Positions 7,316 to 15,352 are shown, numbered from the stretch's first letter. The stretch: DNA of 41,766 nt from an uncultured Pseudomonadota bacterium (GCA_949295995.1 CASFNK010000008.1:1-41766), one strand, 5' to 3'. A program made the numbers and translations. The notes: generated by a model from the sequence alone, not told the origin.

Positions 7316-8707
7316 ATGACTGATATAATATCTTTTCCACCTAAATTATCTAAATTATCTCATGCAAAATTAGCTCAATTAAGTAGTGAAGAATTTGCCA
7401 ATATAAGAGAAAGTATAAAAAAAAGAAATAGAAGACATCTCCATAAGAATAAGATTCATTCTGTTGATAGAAAATTAATACTAAAAAAATATCCAAATAA
7501 AAGAATAGAGCATATTCCTTTATTGAGGTCTCAGATGGCTAGATTGTATGATGAGGCTAAACCATCTGAAATTCTAGATTTCTTTAATTCACAAAGGGGA
7601 GAGAAATGGAAAAGGGGATATAAAAGGAAGAAACTGCAAAATCGTATTACAATACAGCACTTTTCTTTTATTGATTATCCTAATGAAACATTAGATTTGT
7701 TTTATAAGTTTGCAGAATATGAACCTAAAATATTAGAAGCCTTTGCTGATTTTGTTGATGATAGAATATATGATATTGCTCCATATTTATTATGGGGAAT
7801 TGTAAAGAAAGATATGTATCCGTATATTCGAGGAGGGAAAATTAGCAATAGAGTTTCTAATGTTATAAAAGGTTTAGATTTAGATAAATTCATGGATATG
7901 AGGCTACCTAATGCGGATGATAGGAATGTGATAGCCTTGCCTCCAATTATGAAACCTAGAAGAACATTAGTTGAAAATCAAAATGTAACAACATTAGACG
8001 TAAGCGCCACACGACTTGTAGAAAAGATAAATGAATGGCTTATACAGCTAGACCCTCCAATGGCGCTAAGTGATGAAGGGTGTGTGAACGTCACATCCTT
8101 TACTATTGAAATTTTAGAAAATGCTCAAAGACATAGCGTAAAAGGAGAAGAAGGAAATTGGTATATGACTTCATTTATGGAGTATAGAGATGGAAAATAC
8201 TTTTGTAGCCTTTCCTTTATAAATACAGGTATGCCAATTTATGAATCTATTTTATCGACAACCAATGATTCTGTAAAACAAGAATTAGACGCATATATTA
8301 AAATGCACAAGAATATATCATCAAACATATTGGCTACGGTTTATGCTTTGCAAGATGGTTCTACTAGAGAGAACTACAAAGATAGCAGAGGTGGAATAGG
8401 TATGTTAAGGATGGTAAAATTTATTAATGAAATAGGAGATACCAGCATCTCGGAAGATAAACCTCAGATAGCTATAATTTCAGGAAATGTTTGTATTAAG
8501 TTTTCTGATAAATATGGAAATGCAGTAAAATTAAGCAATAATAAAAACTATCAATGGTTTAATTTAAAACAAGATAGAACAATTGAACCAGACAAAAAAT
8601 ACGCTTACTTGTTGCATAAAGCATTTCCTGGAACTATAATAACAACAAGATTCATGCTAGATGCAGAATCTTTACAAAAAAAGGTAAAAAACAATGACGG
8701 TAATTAA
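7316..8707 (+). CDS. GHKL (HATPase)-fold protein, first gene of a three-gene cargo operon
   Basis: The protein is 463 aa. Residues about 1-225 are a basic, helical region with no known motif. Residues about 226-400 look like a GHKL ATPase: an N-box E-I-L-E-N-A-Q-R-H (E265, N269), a first glycine box F-I-N-T-G-M-P-I (about 301-308) and a second one S-R-G-G-I-G-M-L (about 357-364). There is no histidine-kinase dimerisation helix or receiver domain, so it is not a classical sensor kinase; anti-sigma-type kinases such as SpoIIAB/RsbT or MORC/Hsp90-type ATPases are the closest ideas. Its stop overlaps the STAS-like gene by 14 bases, showing tight coupling. The function is inferred only; the partner suggests a phosphorylation or binding switch. 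Confidence 0.72.
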   Translation: MTDIISFPPKLSKLSHAKLAQLSSEEFANIRESIKKRNRRHLHKNKIHSVDRKLILKKYPNKRIEHIPLLRSQMARLYDEAKPSEILDFFNSQRGEKWKRGYKRKKLQNRITIQHFSFIDYPNETLDLFYKFAEYEPKILEAFADFVDDRIYDIAPYLLWGIVKKDMYPYIRGGKISNRVSNVIKGLDLDKFMDMRLPNADDRNVIALPPIMKPRRTLVENQNVTTLDVSATRLVEKINEWLIQLDPPMALSDEGCVNVTSFTIEILENAQRHSVKGEEGNWYMTSFMEYRDGKYFCSLSFINTGMPIYESILSTTNDSVKQELDAYIKMHKNISSNILATVYALQDGSTRENYKDSRGGIGMLRMVKFINEIGDTSISEDKPQIAIISGNVCIKFSDKYGNAVKLSNNKNYQWFNLKQDRTIEPDKKYAYLLHKAFPGTIITTRFMLDAESLQKKVKNNDGN

Positions 8708-9002
8708 TCTAGAGATATTAACACAGGAAAGGACAACAGTTCTCGGAAGTAAGGTTAAGGGAGCTGATGCTAGGGAAAAATTTAATTTGGATGAACTTGA
8801 TAAAAACGCAGAAAGTATAGATGTCATTATTCCTGATTATATAGTAACATTTACACCATCATTTTTTTTGGGGTTGTTTTCTAAAAGTTTAGATACGCTA
8901 GGTGAGGATGGTTTTTTTCGCAAGTACCATTTTAAAAGTACAAGAGAAATTATACAAAAACAAATTTTATCTGGTGTAGAAGATTGGAAATGCGCAAGAT
9001 GA
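8694..9002 (+). CDS. STAS-like (DUF4325-type) protein
   Basis: The protein is 102 aa. The segment S-I-D-V-I-I-P-D-Y-I-V-T-F-T-P-S-F-F-L (41-59) followed by G-L-F-S-K-S has the beta-strand, loop, Ser, helix order of STAS-like DUF4325 proteins. S56 (or T54) falls where SpoIIAA carries its phosphorylated serine. STAS proteins act as phospho-switch partners of GHKL kinases. It overlaps the ATPase gene in front by 14 bases and shares ATGA with the next gene. The domain call rests on pattern memory, not a search. Confidence 0.62.
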   Translation: MTVINLEILTQERTTVLGSKVKGADAREKFNLDELDKNAESIDVIIPDYIVTFTPSFFLGLFSKSLDTLGEDGFFRKYHFKSTREIIQKQILSGVEDWKCAR

Positions 9003-9589
9003 TAAAGTTGTTTTTTCTGTTCTTACTTTTAGTATTAGCCGCATGTGTTCCTGTTCTGGCAAGCCTTTTATCTTTACCGGAAGCTTATATTAAATGTATA
9101 AACAATATAGATTGGATTGCTTGGTATGCCGCTTTATTAAGTTTGTATGGATTTTATGAAAAATATCAAAAACGGAATAAGGATTTTGGCTATATGATTT
9201 ATGTAAGCTCTCTAGTAAACCAATTAGAGAAAATGGATGAAGTTATTGTTAATATTGATATTCTTCAAAAAATGACAATTAATGAAGGATTGGATAAAAG
9301 AACTCAAAAGGTAGAACAGATTCAAGAAAGTGCAACCTCCGTATTTAGTATGATAGCTAGTAAATTAGGAAATGTGGACCAACACTTTAAAAGTTCACAT
9401 AAAAAAACATTTAATGAAGATATTGAAGAGAACATATATCCTAAATTTTCACATCTACTTCAAAACATAAAACAAACTTCGCAGAATCAAGAAAATTTCA
9501 AGAAATCCGCTCAAATGCTGCACAATAGCATAGTAAAAGAAAAAGAAAAATTAGTGCAAATAATTCAAAAAATTCACGATAAATGTTAA
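8999..9589 (+). CDS. membrane coiled-coil protein, third gene of the cargo operon
   Basis: The protein is 196 aa from the ATG that overlaps the upstream TGA (ATGA at 8999-9002); an in-frame ATG at 8990 is an alternative. Residues 2-24 are very hydrophobic, and a second hydrophobic stretch (about 39-55) makes a membrane hairpin. The remaining 140 residues are hydrophilic, Gln/Lys/Glu-rich and predicted helical or coiled coil. The first helix contains L-V-L-A-A-C, which fits a lipobox, so a lipoprotein is possible. The family is not recognised. As the output partner of an ATPase/STAS switch it could be a membrane effector; that is inference. Confidence 0.6.
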   Translation: MIKLFFLFLLLVLAACVPVLASLLSLPEAYIKCINNIDWIAWYAALLSLYGFYEKYQKRNKDFGYMIYVSSLVNQLEKMDEVIVNIDILQKMTINEGLDKRTQKVEQIQESATSVFSMIASKLGNVDQHFKSSHKKTFNEDIEENIYPKFSHLLQNIKQTSQNQENFKKSAQMLHNSIVKEKEKLVQIIQKIHDKC

Positions 9590-9668
9590 CAGTAAAAAGT
9601 TGATATTGATTCATTATTTTGTGGATTGACTTAATCTTTTTATCTACAAATAACTGTGATTTTTTTTC

Positions 9669-10781
9669 TTATTTATCTAAATCAAGTTCATCTTTCATTA
9701 TTCTTTTAGCTTTTGCTGTAATGAATAAGCCTCTCAATTTATCTAAAACAGCTTCAATAATGGTTGTATTGTCTTTACCGACGCATTCGCTGGGGTCTTT
9801 TTTGATGGCCTCTAGCAATACTTCTTCCATTTTATCAGAGGCTTTGAAATCGTATGCGCTATTTTTGAAAGCAACATAAGTTTCCATTACTTTTTGTTTG
9901 TGGTTATAGAGTTCAAAAAGCTTATCTCTTGTATTAATTTTTCTTTGGAAAAACCAAGCTAGCCAAATCATAGGAATAGTTATAACTAAATCTTTGTATG
10001 TATCTTGATTATCGCCAAATACAACGATAAAATAAGAAAATGTTAAAAAAAGAAGAGAAAAAATAAATCCAGCATATAAAAAGAAGCCATTATGAAACAC
10101 TCTTTTAAAAATCCATAAAAGCCAATAGTATATATTAGCGGGGTAGCGAACATAAAAACGTTTGGAGCGACTAAATTTCATTTTGGGTTTGGGAGCACAA
10201 TATCGATTTTTGGCTTCAAGATATTGTTTTCCTAATTCGACAGTTGATATATCGCTCATCATATCTTGAGCATCAGCTTCCAATTTACTTAATTTTTTTT
10301 CTAAATCATCAACCTTTTTGATATTGTCAGTGATACTGCTATTTCTACCGCTTATTTCCATAAGCTTTCTAAATTTGTCGTCAATTTCAAACAGTTTTTC
10401 TTCTGCTCTCTTTTCATACAGGCGTGGACGTTCCATTAACCTCTGTAGTTGATGTTCAAGACTCTCTATTCTTTCTGCTATATATCGTTCAGGAAAAGAT
10501 GTATCAATATTTTCGAGCTTCATATATTTTGAGTGAAGTCTAGAAAAATTAAGCATGAGGGCTTTTCTTTTACTCTGCGTTAAGTGCTCCAAAATATAAG
10601 ATTCCAGTCCTTTATATCGGTATATATCTTCAGAAGTTATGGCTTTAGCTCTGTTAATAAAGTCTCGAAATTCAATTAATTGATGAGCTTGGTATTCTTC
10701 TGCATATTCTAGAAGTATATTAATTTTTTTTATTATATACTCTTGATTTCTTAGTAGTTTTTCTTCTATCTCAGGCATCAT
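9669..10781 (-). CDS. coiled-coil protein with two central membrane helices, unknown
   Basis: The protein is 370 aa. Residues 1-200 are charged and helical with long coiled-coil runs. Two hydrophobic helices lie at about 230-252 (F-L-Y-A-G-F-I-F-S-L-L-F-L) and 262-280 (D-L-V-I-T-I-P-M-I-W-L-A-W-F). A cytoplasmic C-terminal part of 90 residues follows. GGAG is well placed before the ATG at 10781. It is convergent with the GHKL/STAS operon, with 79 bp between. The layout resembles membrane effectors of some defence systems, but no family is recognised. Confidence 0.6.
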   Translation of the reverse strand: MMPEIEEKLLRNQEYIIKKINILLEYAEEYQAHQLIEFRDFINRAKAITSEDIYRYKGLESYILEHLTQSKRKALMLNFSRLHSKYMKLENIDTSFPERYIAERIESLEHQLQRLMERPRLYEKRAEEKLFEIDDKFRKLMEISGRNSSITDNIKKVDDLEKKLSKLEADAQDMMSDISTVELGKQYLEAKNRYCAPKPKMKFSRSKRFYVRYPANIYYWLLWIFKRVFHNGFFLYAGFIFSLLFLTFSYFIVVFGDNQDTYKDLVITIPMIWLAWFFQRKINTRDKLFELYNHKQKVMETYVAFKNSAYDFKASDKMEEVLLEAIKKDPSECVGKDNTTIIEAVLDKLRGLFITAKAKRIMKDELDLDK

Positions 10782-10912
10782 ATTATATCTCCAAGCCGAT
10801 TACTTTAAGCGTTTCTTTGATTGCAGTTTGTAGGTAATTGGATTCCTCAATCATACCTTTATTCTAATTTTCGGGATTAGAAAGTCGCTGTAATCCTACT
10901 CCAACTAGCCTT

Positions 10913-11215
10913 TCAGTCGCAAAGGATATATTTTCTTTTTTTATCCTCTGCCCACAACTCATTGTTTATATTGGTTAATAAAACTAAACAAATAATATGG
11001 AAAGTAAACCAAAGAGTCAAAAATAATATCAAAGTATCCCCTCTTTTTACCGCTTTAAATATCTTTTTTTTAGCTCGACTTATCTTTTCATTTTTATCTA
11101 AAAATAGCTTGCATTGTCGTGTAGTTATGGCTACTCTTATAACGAAACAAATGATGATTGTTTTGGGGTGTGGTAACCTCTCAATAAGCGTCTGTGTAAA
11201 GACGAAATTTTGCAT
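10913..11215 (-). CDS. possible small membrane protein, doubtful
   Basis: A 100-aa reading frame has a plausible hydrophobic helix pair (about residues 19-30 and 61-81) and a basic middle. The ribosome binding site is poor and it overlaps, on the opposite strand, a stretch with RNA-like hairpins (11189-11204). It may be real or may be part of an untranslated leader. Confidence 0.3.
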   Translation of the reverse strand: MQNFVFTQTLIERLPHPKTIIICFVIRVAITTRQCKLFLDKNEKISRAKKKIFKAVKRGDTLILFLTLWFTFHIICLVLLTNINNELWAEDKKRKYILCD

Positions 11216-11331
11216 GCCTGAAAGTCTTATGACTGGAAGGCGGCAAAATAAGCTGTATCCAGTTAATATGTCGCACTATCTTATTGTAGTTACCAACTTC
11301 CAGTCGCCACTTCATCAGGGCGGCTTTTTTT
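11189..11331 (+). ncRNA. candidate structured leader/attenuator or small RNA
   Basis: The segment has a hairpin CGTCT/AGACG (11189-11204), a long-range pair GACTGGAAG (11231-11239) with CTTCCAGTC (11297-11305), and a terminator-like hairpin GTCGCC/GGCGGC (11303-11308 and 11319-11324, one G-T pair) followed by seven Ts. The long-range stem and the terminator share bases 11303-11305, so they exclude one another, as in attenuators or phage-type antisense RNAs. It lies directly before the three small genes at 11355-12477. The rest of the 570-bp gap 10782-11354 shows only the doubtful frame at 10913. Confidence 0.45.
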
Positions 11332-11354
11332 GTGCAACCCAAAGGGAGGTATGT

Positions 11355-11711
11355 ATGTCTGCAAAGGGTTATTGTTTTCTTGTCATTATACTGATTTCAG
11401 CGTTTTTTGTTAATTTGAGATGGTTCTCCCCATATCAAGCACTGTTTATTGTTACTTTTATTTGGGGGACATATAACCAATTACGAATAGATAAAATGGC
11501 TGAGCAGGTAAAAAATTATAAAAAAGCATCATGTAAATTCCAAAATGGACGTTCTATTTGGAATAATAATAAATGCTGGTCTACAGATGAACAAAGAATG
11601 GCTTTATTTTGTATGGAAAATGGAGATGTGCTTGTATCAAGATTCTCTCAAGTTAATTGTGAAAAAGTGACTCGTTGGGCTTATATCGAAGATATTGATT
11701 GTATAAATTAA
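11355..11711 (+). CDS. small membrane protein, first of a three-gene cassette
   Basis: The protein is 118 aa from the ATG at 11355, 5 bases behind GGGAGG. The frame is open further upstream, but that part runs through the hairpin region and is not coding-like. Two hydrophobic segments (about residues 5-20 and 26-38) are followed by a hydrophilic domain with four cysteines (C60, C71, C83 and later), perhaps disulfide-bonded outside the cytoplasm. The family is unknown. Confidence 0.6.
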   Translation: MSAKGYCFLVIILISAFFVNLRWFSPYQALFIVTFIWGTYNQLRIDKMAEQVKNYKKASCKFQNGRSIWNNNKCWSTDEQRMALFCMENGDVLVSRFSQVNCEKVTRWAYIEDIDCIN

Positions 11712-11722
11712 GGGAGGTAAGT

Positions 11723-12019
11723 ATGAAAAAACTTGTTTGTTTGATTCCATTCTTATTAAGTGCTTGTGCATCGGCAATAGTCGTTCCTTTAGGAACAAAA
11801 ATTTCAGATGAATGGAGTGTTCCGATGTATTACGACCAAATGCCACAATGTAAAGCTAAAGAAATAGCCTTTATTATTCCTGCCGGGGAGACAGTTTATG
11901 CAAAAGTTATATATCTGCAAGAAAATGCAAAAACTCTTAAAGCTGACTTTCTAAAAATAAATAAAGATACATTTGTAATGAATATTATTTCAGCGGTGGC
12001 TTATAAGTGTGAAAAGTAG
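11723..12019 (+). CDS. small lipoprotein
   Basis: The protein is 98 aa from the ATG at 11723, with GGGAGG 7 bases upstream. The N-terminus M-K-K-L-V-C-L-I-P-F-L-L-S-A-C is a lipoprotein signal with lipobox L-S-A-C. Two more cysteines lie in the mature part. The family is not recognised. The spacer to the previous gene is 11 bases, and the near-identical AGGGAGGTA(A)GT ribosome binding sites suggest one operon. Confidence 0.68.
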   Translation: MKKLVCLIPFLLSACASAIVVPLGTKISDEWSVPMYYDQMPQCKAKEIAFIIPAGETVYAKVIYLQENAKTLKADFLKINKDTFVMNIISAVAYKCEK

Positions 12020-12027
12020 GAGGTAAA

Positions 12028-12477
12028 ATGAATAAAAAGACTATTCAAACAATTGCAATAATTGCTCTATTGATATTTTTTTATACTGTTGGATATTTGG
12101 AGAATAATGGAATACGGTTAGGGTTTGTGTCTTATGTCGTTATATTGGCTATTCTCTTCAGTATTTGGAGAAAGCCATACTTAAACAAGTGGCTTGCTGT
12201 TAAAATTTGTGCTCTTATTCTGACAATAGCCGTTTTAGTGCTTGGATATATAAATAGAGATGTTGCAGATAAAATCGGATCAGAATTTTGTAAAAAGTTG
12301 AAATTCAATAATCCGGCAGTCTGTCAATGTATGGATGATTACGTTAATCAGAAAATATCAAGGGCAGAACGTTCTCAAATATTGCGTAATGTGGCTTTGG
12401 GAAAAGATGATGGCAGTAAACTTACAGAGATTGTAGCTGAAGCAGCTAAAATATGTACCAATAATAAGGATAAATAA
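12028..12477 (+). CDS. membrane protein with C-terminal soluble domain, unknown
   Basis: The protein is 149 aa. Three hydrophobic segments (about residues 6-22, 31-45, 56-75) precede a soluble 70-residue domain with four cysteines (F-C-K-K, V-C-Q-C, K-I-C). GGAGG lies 4 bases before the ATG. It ends the cassette at a strong terminator. All three cassette products are membrane or lipid anchored and cysteine-bearing, which suggests a shared envelope job. Confidence 0.6.
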   Translation: MNKKTIQTIAIIALLIFFYTVGYLENNGIRLGFVSYVVILAILFSIWRKPYLNKWLAVKICALILTIAVLVLGYINRDVADKIGSEFCKKLKFNNPAVCQCMDDYVNQKISRAERSQILRNVALGKDDGSKLTEIVAEAAKICTNNKDK

Positions 12478-12485
12478 TGTTTAAC

Positions 12486-12528
12486 AAAAGAGCTTTTGAC
12501 TCTTGGCGGTCCAAGCTCTTTTGTTTTT
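12486..12528. terminator. terminator, probably bidirectional
   Basis: Perfect 10-bp arms AAAAGAGCTT (12486-12495) and AAGCTCTTTT (12513-12522) are followed by GTTTTT. It separates the cassette from the convergent Rep-like gene. Confidence 0.85.
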
Positions 12529-13165
12529 ATAATTTATTACGAATATTCTCATAAAATTGTTGAGTTTTTTGAGATAAACTTCTGCTTTGGTAGATGGCTT
12601 CTTCATAGTTTTTATACTTAAATATATATTTTAGCCACCCATCTGATGAAAATAACTCTCTGAAACATAAAATACTGCGGTGTATCTTATGTTTTTGATA
12701 ATTAACCCCAAAGGCAGCTAATTTCAGAGCTTCTCTTATGGCTTTTTCATTGTGTTCAAGCTTGATAATTCCGTGAATATGAAAACTTGTAGAGCTGTCA
12801 AGATGTATCCCAAACAGATATTCAGGAACAAATCCAAGCTTGTTTTTCATTGATTGCGAGATTCGTCTTCTCAGATAGTCTGAAAGAGTGTTTTTAGAGG
12901 TTTTTAAAGCTTTTTCTATCTTAGCTCGAGAAAACCTTAAAGTGAATGCAGAGTACTCACGAGTATTTAAAACACAACGAAACAGTACAGAGAGCTTTTG
13001 CCATTGAGCTAAATCTCTCCAACGAGGTAATTTATAATAAATATAATTTTTTAACTCAACTGAAGATGATGCTGTGTTTATTCTCCTAAGAATACTCGAA
13101 ATCACTTCGTCTGCTTGGTCTTCAAGTTCTCTCCAGTCAGTATAATTTTTTTTCTTTTTTGCCAT
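12527..13165 (-). CDS. putative HUH-type Rep-like protein
   Basis: The protein is 212 aa from the ATG at 13165 (AGG upstream); the frame extends to a TTG at 13201. The segment S-T-S-F-H-I-H-G-I-I (about 125-134) holds a His-hydrophobe-His motif, and W-L-K-Y-I-F-K-Y (about 177-184) has tyrosine and lysine where rolling-circle replication initiators carry their nucleophile. An F-T-L-R-F-S-R strand precedes them, as in small plasmid Rep proteins. This fits replication or relaxation of the excised element. The family assignment is from motif order only; it could also be an inovirus Gp2/YagK-like protein. Confidence 0.5.
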   Translation of the reverse strand: MAKKKKNYTDWRELEDQADEVISSILRRINTASSSVELKNYIYYKLPRWRDLAQWQKLSVLFRCVLNTREYSAFTLRFSRAKIEKALKTSKNTLSDYLRRRISQSMKNKLGFVPEYLFGIHLDSSTSFHIHGIIKLEHNEKAIREALKLAAFGVNYQKHKIHRSILCFRELFSSDGWLKYIFKYKNYEEAIYQSRSLSQKTQQFYENIRNKL

Positions 13166-13244
13166 ATCGTTACCTAAAAAGTATGCCAAACATATCCTCA
13201 ATCGAAAGATAGAAGAATGAGAATCAATTTTGTTGGTGATTGGA

Positions 13245-13469
13245 TTAAAGCTCTTGAGAGGTGTTAAAAATAGGCTTAGAGAGCTTTGATTGAGCCCACT
13301 TCGTGATAGATGTCAGTGTGTAAACAACACGTCTATTCCCAAAGCGCTGATATTCTGGACCACCGCCAATAGTTGCTAGTTTAGCCAAAGTTTTAGGGCT
13401 TGTAGGTAAGCCTAAAGTATTTGATAGGTATTCCGCAGCTTCTTTGCGTGTAAAATATTTTGTATCCAT
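13245..13469 (-). CDS. AlpA/excisionase-like HTH protein
   Basis: The protein is 74 aa. The pattern Y-F-T-R-K-E-A-A-E-Y-L near the N-terminus, then T-L-A-K-L-A, G-G-G-P and a late Y-T-L-T-S-I-T-K-W segment fits MerR-like HTH_17 proteins, which act as recombination directionality factors or regulators in P4-like islands. A strong AAGGAG lies before the ATG. Two 11-bp direct repeats upstream (13481-13532) may be its binding sites. Confidence 0.82.
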   Translation of the reverse strand: MDTKYFTRKEAAEYLSNTLGLPTSPKTLAKLATIGGGPEYQRFGNRRVVYTLTSITKWAQSKLSKPIFNTSQEL

Positions 13470-13480
13470 GATTTTCTCCT

Positions 13481-13532
13481 TAATTTTGTACTTTGATTTG
13501 TTTTAAGGAGATTAGATGTCCTAATTTTGTAC
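13481..13532. promoter_or_regulatory. direct repeats upstream of the excisionase-like gene
   Basis: TAATTTTGTAC occurs at 13481-13491 and at 13522-13532, 41 bp apart (about four helical turns). On the minus strand each copy reads GTACAAAATTA and is followed closely by AGGA. They are candidate operator or excision sites. Confidence 0.5.
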
Positions 13533-13561
13533 ATTAAAAGAATAATCTTTTTTGTGCAAAA

Positions 13562-14098
13562 TTACCTATTCAAAATGTCTTCTAATGTATCAAGCATAAC
13601 TTGCTTGTGGTCTTTGATGCTATCAAACAGTATAGTGCAAGTTTTGCTTTTCATATATTCATAATATCGAGAGCGAAGAGACGATACCGAAGATGAATAA
13701 TTCCAACGCTTTTTTACTTCGGTTAAAATATTTTCAATAGATATTTTTTCTCCATCATGCTCCAGTTGAACAATACGAACGCATATACATAATGCTAACT
13801 GGTCTAGCTCATCTATTTCTTGAGGCCTGCCAAGAGCATAGTCTTCAGCTAAAAAACCGGGGATAAATTCTTTTGCTAAGCAAATGGCTAATTTGTGTCC
13901 ATTTAGCAGTTTATTATATTCAAGATTATAATGGTTATATAGAGCTTTTTCAGCGGCAGCTACTTCTGAAAGATATTTTTGCATATTTTCTTCTGGCGTT
14001 TTTATAAAACCGGGCCTTGAAATCTTATGGCATGTTACATCTTCAAAGCTGTTTTCTCTTTTTCTAACATAGCTCTTTTTATTTTGAGGTGAGTTCAT
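13562..14098 (-). CDS. hypothetical island protein next to the integrase
   Basis: The protein is 178 aa from the ATG at 14098 (AAGGAT at good distance; an ATG at 14104 is nearer the signal). It is not recognised. It is soluble, with helical predicted content and a Y-N-S-S-S-V-S-S-L-R-S-R-Y segment (about 140-150) that could be part of a DNA-binding helix. It overlaps the end of the integrase gene by about 20 bases, so the two are co-translated and it is probably an accessory recombination or regulatory protein. Confidence 0.6.
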   Translation of the reverse strand: MNSPQNKKSYVRKRENSFEDVTCHKISRPGFIKTPEENMQKYLSEVAAAEKALYNHYNLEYNKLLNGHKLAICLAKEFIPGFLAEDYALGRPQEIDELDQLALCICVRIVQLEHDGEKISIENILTEVKKRWNYSSSVSSLRSRYYEYMKSKTCTILFDSIKDHKQVMLDTLEDILNR

Positions 14099-15341
14099 TA
14101 TCATATCCTTCTAAAAGGTTGTTAATATATTCAGATACGTGATTAGCGGCTAAGATAAGGGCGCTGTCAACATTGTGACTATAGCGAGCGGTTGTGGTTT
14201 TGATATGGTGTCCAAGCATGCCTGCTATGGTAAAGTCGTTGTACCCAAGTAAATTTGAAATGCTGGCAAATGTATGCCTTAAGGAATGAAGCTTTATATT
14301 TGGTTGAGAAAAAGTAGTTACACTATCTGCACAATCATTCATCAGTTTAGAAGAACAGATTTTAGTAAAGATTTTGGGAAGACCAACGTAATGTCCTTCT
14401 CCTTTTGTTGCGGGGAACACCCATGGAGATTTGTTTTTTGATTTAATCTCTTTTAATAGTCTTAAGGCTGCAATTCCAAAGACTCTATTTTGTTTGCCTG
14501 TTTTTGTATCAGGAAAACGAAAGCATTGATTGTCAAAATCAATAAAATCCCAGCGCAAAGACAAAATTTCATTCTTCCTGCATCCTGTTAACAATAAAAG
14601 CTTAATAGCATTAATGGCCTCTTTCTTATCACAATAAAGGGGGTGCTTAAGAATTGTTCCTAAGTACTTTATATCTTGTGGGTCTAAGAAAGTTTCTTTT
14701 GCTGGCGTTTTAGGTCTTTTTACAAATTTAGCAGGATTCTTATCAATGAGTTCTCTATGTCTAGCAAAATTTAAAATAGCACTAAGAAGTTGAACTGTTC
14801 TATTGGCCGCCTCTTTACCTCCTGTGACACGGCTTCGTCCTCTTTTTTTGCATTGTTCTTGCGCTGATTTAATATCGCCGTTCATAATTTTTATCATCAT
14901 TCTTTCTATATCCCCGGTATTGAGTTCGGAAAGTCGAATATTTCCAATAAGGGGTTTTATATGATGAGTTATTCTGCCTTTGTCAATTTTAAGAGTGGAT
15001 TCTTTTTTGTGCGTAACACCTTCAGTCATATATAGGTCGCATAGTTCCGATATGTTCAAAATATTACGAGCTTGATTGCGGTGGTCTTTGGGGTTGATTC
15101 CTTTGTTAATCATGTCAAGTAATTCAATAGCTTCAGCCCTTACATCTTCAGGTGTTCGTTCAAATATTGAACCTAAAGTCATTTTTTCTTGTTTCCCATT
15201 CATTCTGTAAGTCAAAATCCAAGATTTTTTGTTTCCTTGAATACGAATGGCTAATTTTTTTATTTCATCATCTGTAAAGGTTTTGTCTGGATAGGAAAGG
15301 TCTTTAATTTGATTTATAAAACTTTTAGATAGTTTAGGCAT
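14079..15341 (-). CDS. int: tyrosine recombinase (P4-type integrase)
   Basis: The protein is 420 aa, the normal length for this class. The N-terminal 85 residues match the DUF4102 arm-binding domain of P4-like integrases, a SAM-like core-binding domain follows (about 95-200), then the catalytic domain. Catalytic residues can be read: R255 in T-G-C-R-K-N-E, a lysine near 280, H352 and R355 in H-S-L-R-H-T, H378 in L-G-H-H, and Y387 in A-R-Y-S-H. It inserts and removes the island at tRNA-Val. It lies just inside the right boundary, reading into the island. Confidence 0.97.
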   Translation of the reverse strand: MPKLSKSFINQIKDLSYPDKTFTDDEIKKLAIRIQGNKKSWILTYRMNGKQEKMTLGSIFERTPEDVRAEAIELLDMINKGINPKDHRNQARNILNISELCDLYMTEGVTHKKESTLKIDKGRITHHIKPLIGNIRLSELNTGDIERMMIKIMNGDIKSAQEQCKKRGRSRVTGGKEAANRTVQLLSAILNFARHRELIDKNPAKFVKRPKTPAKETFLDPQDIKYLGTILKHPLYCDKKEAINAIKLLLLTGCRKNEILSLRWDFIDFDNQCFRFPDTKTGKQNRVFGIAALRLLKEIKSKNKSPWVFPATKGEGHYVGLPKIFTKICSSKLMNDCADSVTTFSQPNIKLHSLRHTFASISNLLGYNDFTIAGMLGHHIKTTTARYSHNVDSALILAANHVSEYINNLLEGYDNELTSK

Positions 15342-15352
15342 ATTGCTCTCTC

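Noticed and set aside
10962..11354. Long N-terminal extension of the 118-aa membrane protein
   Set aside because: It runs through the hairpins and the T run at 11325-11331; the strong GGGAGG fits the ATG at 11355.
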